21,063 nt of DNA from a bacterium (GTDB taxonomy: Bacteria; Patescibacteria; Dojkabacteria; SC72), in the NCBI GenBank assembly GCA_029553845.1, contig JAKPKF010000155.1, forward strand, positions 1-21,063. The letters are read 5' to 3'. The notes under the pieces are model-generated. The model was not told the origin of the DNA, did no database searches, and saw only the letters and a list, made by a program, of their open reading frames with translations. How positions within the stretch are numbered: the first letter of the stretch is position 1; each line of letters starts with the position of its first letter. This document shows positions 18,601 through 21,063 of the stretch, piece by piece. A program made the translations under genes and the position numbers.

Positions 18601-19085
18601 TTGGCGATATAAGCATGTTTGCCGTAATAGCCACAGGCCTCATTAAAGACCTTCACAAATACGCTCAGGATAGCATCTGATTCTTTGGGATTCCCTGTAT
18701 CCGCTTTTTGGTCTATATTGAAAAGTATGCTCTGAGCCGGTATGGCTTTCACCTTGCTAATGTTCGCTTTCAGGATTTGGTCATCATCACACTTTTGCAT
18801 CATTACATCAGCTATATGGAAATCATCATAATGCCAACCCTCCAAGAGCAGGGATATCATCTTGAGCAAATGAGATTTACCCGTGCCAAAAAAACCGGAA
18901 ATCCACACTCCCGGCAGGTTATCGTTATGGATGTATGATTCCAGCAGATTATCAAGTTGTGACTTGATTTCACGAGTTAAGACATACTCATCAATCTCAG
19001 TTCGAATATAACGAACATCATCTGCCATTATAACTCCAGCAATCTTTCGTTCAATATCTTTTTGGAATAGTTCCTTGATTTGCAT
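15627..19085 (-). CDS. brxC: BREX P-loop ATPase BrxC
   Basis: BrxC is a large ATPase of about 1200 residues found in all type 1 BREX systems and needed for both methylation and restriction. I start it at 19085 (MQIKELFQKDIERKI) because GGGGGAG lies 7 nt upstream and this is how the family begins. The frame is open to 19157, but those 24 residues overlap the end of brxB. This gives 1152 aa. Walker A GFFGTGKSHLL is near residue 64 and Walker B LIFCVDEIGQFI near residue 253. The C-terminal half contains long charged helices (about 880-1060), probably coiled coil. The start is 13 nt after the brxB stop, and the end overlaps the nuclease start as ATGA. Confidence 0.94.
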   Translation of the reverse strand: MQIKELFQKDIERKIAGVIMADDVRYIRTEIDEYVLTREIKSQLDNLLESYIHNDNLPGVWISGFFGTGKSHLLKMISLLLEGWHYDDFHIADVMMQKCDDDQILKANISKVKAIPAQSILFNIDQKADTGNPKESDAILSVFVKVFNEACGYYGKHAYIAKFERDLDRQGLLDIFQTEYQKISGKEWKIGRAMAEMEDHNVSKAYAKIKQVSESSINSILSNYSKNYKVSIEDFTNEVAEYIAKKDKDFRLIFCVDEIGQFIADNTKLMLNLQTIAESFYSVCKGRAWIIVTSQSDLETVVGQLKQAQSTEYGRITARFPIKLNLGGANVEEVIQKRLLLKKKEHENELMRLYHENEIRMQTLFRFTDGTKTYRTFRDSEDFIGLYPFIPYQSYLFQAAFISLSENDAFPGKYTSVGARSLLSIFQFVLIQTAKREIGAIAGFDLMYEGLKPMVKTHLLHIIQTAEVSGMDSFAMRILKILFILKYVKDFKTTIRNIRILLLEDLQTDPESLNENIKQALDRLEHDTYIERNGEEYSYLTSDEKTIENNIKNTQIEDSAIADELDKLMFTYNDFLKAKIRHDESGQDFAYTHKVDDRAYSKAQELSIQLITPHYQYYDNEIQLKANSMGKAELLIVLPADNRFWEDLVLYKKTDKYCSQQAISSISDSNRLIVLAKQQQNSSRMTSIKIRFKELIAFSQLIIRGDQFTPKSSDAATRIGEAAQALVSRSYPNLAMIKNVKDIDLSSVILNQQTNFEDLAELSEAENDMLGTIKLAYGSAQKLSITNLIQKYSKIPYGWIDTTCLYLLARLISLGKAEIFAQGRVLEKEELVRELRQKEKYAYLIIQPQAEISQADFLWLKKTAEELMGCPATSKDAKELIKELKESLKTETGKLNDYLQQKEIYSFLESLEVVIKQYRDISTKSASWFFKEFKEQAEEIKKQKQELIDPIKRFMESPQADIYKSVSLFLRDNKPNLSSLDQESLKALQELLVDERVYIGSKLKDAKVKLSFLEDQLQRELKHNIEKTLAEINPLYNSLKTKAAGKPDLLHKIENSYQTVSESISKETMLPMIASLTMQYVDHTFLDLLNEIEAFHSPEGGDKPRTKIINAKNLKPRYAKEIIESDADLDEYLKALKQAFLNELGKGNRIKV

Positions 19086-19098
19086 TACATCTCCCCCT

Positions 19099-19707
19099 TC
19101 AGGGCTCACAATGATAGATATTAAAAGCCCTATAGTATTTATCGTCAAGGATACCAAACAAGGTTAGGTTAGAGCCCTTCAGGTTATCTGTTTCATATTT
19201 ACCTGGAAAGAAGAGAACCAAGGGTTTCTCTGTAAACTTACTTTCCATTGTGGACAATATTTTATGTGATCTTATATAGGGATACACTTCTCCAACACCG
19301 GTGATAAAGATAATATCAGGTGTTTCATTAAATATCTTCTCAATTATTAGGGGACAAATAAACTCTTCTGTATCAGTTAAACCTGAGATAGATTTTAAGA
19401 AGACATCTCGAGGTGTCTTAGTTTCATCAGCAATGAATCTATCCAATACTCCAAGGGTACTAAAATGTTCAATACATAGCTGATAAAGGTTAATGTCCAA
19501 TACTTTGATTTGTTTTAATGCCAGTGCGTTTTTTAGCTGCCCTATATGTTGATACATCTGGCTGGTTTTTTCCACCAAGAAAGGGCAAATATAGTAGGGA
19601 ATATCGTTGCTGGAGCCAGTCATATCAAGAAACTTCCTGCTGCTCATAAGACCCAGGAGATGCTCATAGAGTAGGTGGGGGTCGTGATATTCGTTGATAA
19701 TAGCCAT
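19099..19707 (-). CDS. brxB: BREX protein BrxB (DUF1788)
   Basis: BrxB is a small core BREX protein of about 200 residues whose biochemical role is not established. The sequence shows the family's features: a helical N-terminal half, PYYICPFLVEK near 37-47, then LIIEKIFNETPDIIFITGVGEVYPYIRSH and PLVLFFPGKYE in the C-terminal half, and the closing IYHCEP-like end. The GVGEVYP stretch and the FFPG stretch are conserved in DUF1788. The length, 202 aa, is normal. It begins 2 nt after the brxA stop codon, which implies translational coupling. Confidence 0.93.
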   Translation of the reverse strand: MAIINEYHDPHLLYEHLLGLMSSRKFLDMTGSSNDIPYYICPFLVEKTSQMYQHIGQLKNALALKQIKVLDINLYQLCIEHFSTLGVLDRFIADETKTPRDVFLKSISGLTDTEEFICPLIIEKIFNETPDIIFITGVGEVYPYIRSHKILSTMESKFTEKPLVLFFPGKYETDNLKGSNLTLFGILDDKYYRAFNIYHCEP

Positions 19708-19709
19708 AA

Positions 19710-20345
19710 TCAGTATCCCATAACAACCGAAGGAAAGATGGTAGGTGAGAGAATTCCTTCACTGATAATAAGTTCCCGAACCCTGGGGCTAACTATCATC
19801 AACCGCAGTTTCATATCTGAATCAGTAATCCCAGAGCTTACAAGCATTCTAAATAGATTGGTTTGGAGTTTTTTTCTGCTACCTTCCGAGATGTCTGCCA
19901 GTTTTTCATAGATGTCTGCCTTGGTGTTGAAATATAGATTGAAGTCCGCTACTGTAATCTCAAATTCCTGCCGTATTACTTTCTCAGCCAGTACCTCAAG
20001 CGCAAACTCCCTTACAAAATCATATTTCATACAGATAGCATACCAAATAATCTGACACTGCTCTTCTCTTATGCCGGTTGCTAAAATCTCCATCGCTTCA
20101 TCTGAAAGTTGTTTGACCCTTGTGTATGCCTCCGAATAGATCCTCTTTTGAGCTGCCAGTGTCCTAATTTGCAGTAGATTATCATTGAATATTGTATCTT
20201 TCACTAAATCCCAGTTTCTATGTTCCAGATAAAGCTGTGCCAGCAGTACAGAATCTCGATAGAGAAATGCTGCAGCGGTGATCCCGAAAGTGTAACTCTT
20301 CACTTCCTGTGATTGACAATAGATTTGGTTTGTTTTTTTTCCCAC
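19710..20345 (-). CDS. brxA: BREX protein BrxA (DUF1819)
   Basis: BrxA is a small, helical, DNA-binding core protein of type 1 BREX, usually about 200 aa; this one is 211 aa. The family pattern is visible as SYTFGITAAAFLYRDSVLLAQLY near the N terminus, then NLLQIRTLAAQKRIYSE, and FVREFALEVLAEKV in the middle. The start is a GTG at 20345, with AGGA about 9 nt upstream. The first codons contain a run of eight A residues (20333-20340 on the plus strand as T), so this point could slip. It lies 11 nt downstream of the small helix-turn-helix gene and 2 nt upstream of brxB, so it belongs to one operon with them. Confidence 0.93.
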   Translation of the reverse strand: MGKKTNQIYCQSQEVKSYTFGITAAAFLYRDSVLLAQLYLEHRNWDLVKDTIFNDNLLQIRTLAAQKRIYSEAYTRVKQLSDEAMEILATGIREEQCQIIWYAICMKYDFVREFALEVLAEKVIRQEFEITVADFNLYFNTKADIYEKLADISEGSRKKLQTNLFRMLVSSGITDSDMKLRLMIVSPRVRELIISEGILSPTIFPSVVMGY

Positions 20346-20356
20346 AAATTCACATC

Positions 20357-20491
20357 CTACTTCTTAAACTTCCATATCCTACAGATCTTATGAGCCGGAA
20401 GCTCCCTCTTACTCAACCAAACATATATAGTATTCTTGGTGACCCCAAGATAAATACAAATCTCCGTAGTTGATAACCACCTGTCTTCCAT
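20357..20491 (-). CDS. Excisionase-type helix-turn-helix protein, 44 aa, first gene of the BREX operon
   Basis: This is a very short gene directly before brxA. The protein begins MEDRWLSTTEICIYLGVTKN, continues TIYVWLSKRELPAHKICRIW, and ends KFKK. This is the standard winged helix-turn-helix of the excisionase/MerR-like (HTH_17) family: WLST.EI..YLGV is the first helix pair, TIY.WL the recognition helix, and LPAHKICRIWKFKK the wing. Family members usually run on a few residues past FKK with a D/E-V-x-x-W end. Here a TAG stops the frame, and the codons after it would read DVNLW, so the tail seems cut short by a stop. AGGAAAG lies about 12 nt before the ATG. Its place suggests a regulator of the operon, by analogy with small DNA-binding proteins at the head of other BREX loci. 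Confidence 0.78.
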   Translation of the reverse strand: MEDRWLSTTEICIYLGVTKNTIYVWLSKRELPAHKICRIWKFKK

Positions 20492-20572
20492 TATATAGCT
20501 CTTTCCTAGATCTAATCACACTTTAATACCCCATCAGAATCTGTCTAAATGGGATACTATTAGAATAAAACC

Positions 20573-20600
20573 AGCGTAAAATGCTAGATTATTCTGTCAA
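20573..20600 (-). promoter_or_regulatory. Putative sigma-70-like promoter for the BREX operon
   Basis: On the minus strand a perfect -35 box TTGACA (20600-20595) is followed after 16 nt by a weak -10 TACGCT (20578-20573), and the first gene starts about 75 nt further on. It lies just inside repeat A', within the island. The -10 match is poor, so this is only a candidate. Confidence 0.3.
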
Positions 20601-20613
20601 TAAAGAATTGATG

Positions 20614-20733
20614 CAATATTGGGGTGGCAAGGTAAAAAGTAATCCCCTTATTTTCTAACAGATGCATATATTTGTAAACCTCCATTTCAAGTATAACAGG
20701 AAAAGAGTTTATAAGTGAGAGTTCATCTTATTG
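20614..20733. repeat. Direct repeat A' (right copy), island boundary
   Basis: This is the right copy of the 120-bp repeat at 934-1053, about 96% identical and in the same orientation. Its last six bases, TTATTG, are also the first six of repeat B', so A' and B' form one continuous unit here, unlike on the left. Confidence 0.93.
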
Positions 20734-20927
20734 CAAACCAGCATAAAGCAATAAACATAAAAAACGCATTTTTAGCTCTCTGGTAACTATCCTGCAGCTG
20801 CCTTTAGTAAATTTGTATCTTACAATCTTGCTTTAATCGTGGCTATATATTCCTTCCAGAGCGGATAAGAAAAGCTCTCTGCATATTTCTCCACCACCGT
20901 CTTATCCACAGCAAGAATCCGCTGTTT
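20728..20927. repeat. Direct repeat B' (right copy)
   Basis: This 200-bp copy of the sequence at 434-632 includes the 3' end of the right-hand small gene and its downstream DNA. Identity stops abruptly at 20927 inside the coding region, at the same codon as on the left. Confidence 0.93.
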
Positions 20928-21062
20928 CAATTCTACAGGTATTTCTTCCCATTGCTTATCATAAGACAAGCGGGAGATTATCTCAATCTCATCGGTAGAA
21001 TCATCCTCTTCCAGATAATCCAGAATATATTCATAGCAACGGACATCATACTCAGTAACCAT
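20820..21062 (-). CDS. Hypothetical small protein, 80 aa, paralogue of the gene at 525
   Basis: The family is not recognised. The N terminus reads MVTEYDVRCYEYILDYLEE and the protein ends with the same ~34 residues as its left-hand paralogue. The first ~45 residues are alignable with the paralogue (Y..ILDYL, ..SRL, W) but clearly diverged, whereas the DNA for the last ~35 codons is nearly identical. The ATG at 21062 gives a length that fits the left copy, but the ribosome-binding site lies outside the window and a longer N terminus is possible. It sits outside the island boundary A', as the left copy sits outside A, which suggests that both were neighbours before the island arrived. Confidence 0.6.
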   Translation of the reverse strand: MVTEYDVRCYEYILDYLEEDDSTDEIEIISRLSYDKQWEEIPVELKQRILAVDKTVVEKYAESFSYPLWKEYIATIKARL

Positions 21063-21063
21063 C

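Larger units (their letters stand above)
1054..20613. mobile_element. Putative BREX defence island between 120-bp direct repeats
   Basis: About 19.6 kb containing the whole BREX operon, the metallopeptidase pseudogene and the NTPase lies between repeats A and A'. In the right flank A' runs directly into B' (they share TTATTG), whereas in the left flank A runs into island DNA. This suggests that the island was inserted at an A|B junction, or that the two A copies recombined around it. No integrase, transposase or tRNA gene is visible, so the means of entry is inferred, not seen. Recombination between A and A' would remove the island and leave both flanking small genes intact. Confidence 0.45.

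Noticed and set aside
19086..19157. Upstream extension of brxC
   Set aside because: The extra 24 residues overlap brxB, lack a ribosome-binding site and are not typical of the family; the start at 19085 has a strong site.

Overview
The window is a complete type 1 BREX phage-defence operon, read on the minus strand from about 20491 down to 6116, in a moderately AT-rich bacterium. The left edge carries the 3' end of a molybdenum hydroxylase (xanthine dehydrogenase family) gene on the plus strand, which suggests a metabolically versatile, probably anaerobic host. A Cloacimonadota-like host is only a guess from the general look of the sequence.

Layout from right to left, in the direction of transcription: a paralogous ~80-aa hypothetical gene (20820-21062); direct repeats B' and A'; a putative promoter; a tiny excisionase-type helix-turn-helix gene missed by long-ORF finding (20357-20491); brxA; brxB; brxC; a YhcG/DUF1016-type PDDEXK nuclease; pglX; pglZ; brxL. 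Then come a decayed M48 (YgjP-like) metallopeptidase pseudogene, a 1371-aa STAND-type P-loop NTPase of the kind found in defence islands, about 450 bp of gene-free DNA, direct repeat A, a second ~81-aa hypothetical gene with repeat B at its 3' end, and the molybdenum hydroxylase 3' end on the plus strand. The core genes are tightly packed: ATGA overlaps at brxC/nuclease and nuclease/pglX, a TAATG overlap at pglX/pglZ, and gaps of 2-16 nt elsewhere. This suggests one co-translated operon.

By established BREX knowledge, PglX methylates host DNA at a non-palindromic site, BrxC and BrxL are ATPases, PglZ is a phosphatase-superfamily protein, and together they block phage replication. Here the nuclease is wired into the operon as an accessory effector, and the NTPase downstream probably adds a second defence layer.

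The most unusual points are these. (1) The island lies between two 120-bp direct repeats (A, 934-1053; A', 20614-20733), outside which sit two paralogous small genes that share an almost identical 3' half but have diverged 5' halves. This looks like a cassette inserted into a tandem array of variable genes. (2) PglX carries a block of palindromic repeats inserted in frame just before methyltransferase motif I. (3) BrxL ends in what looks like an MIT_C-type domain rather than a Lon-like protease. (4) The metallopeptidase is dead: its HExxH glutamate codon is a TAA stop and the reading frame is shifted on both sides.
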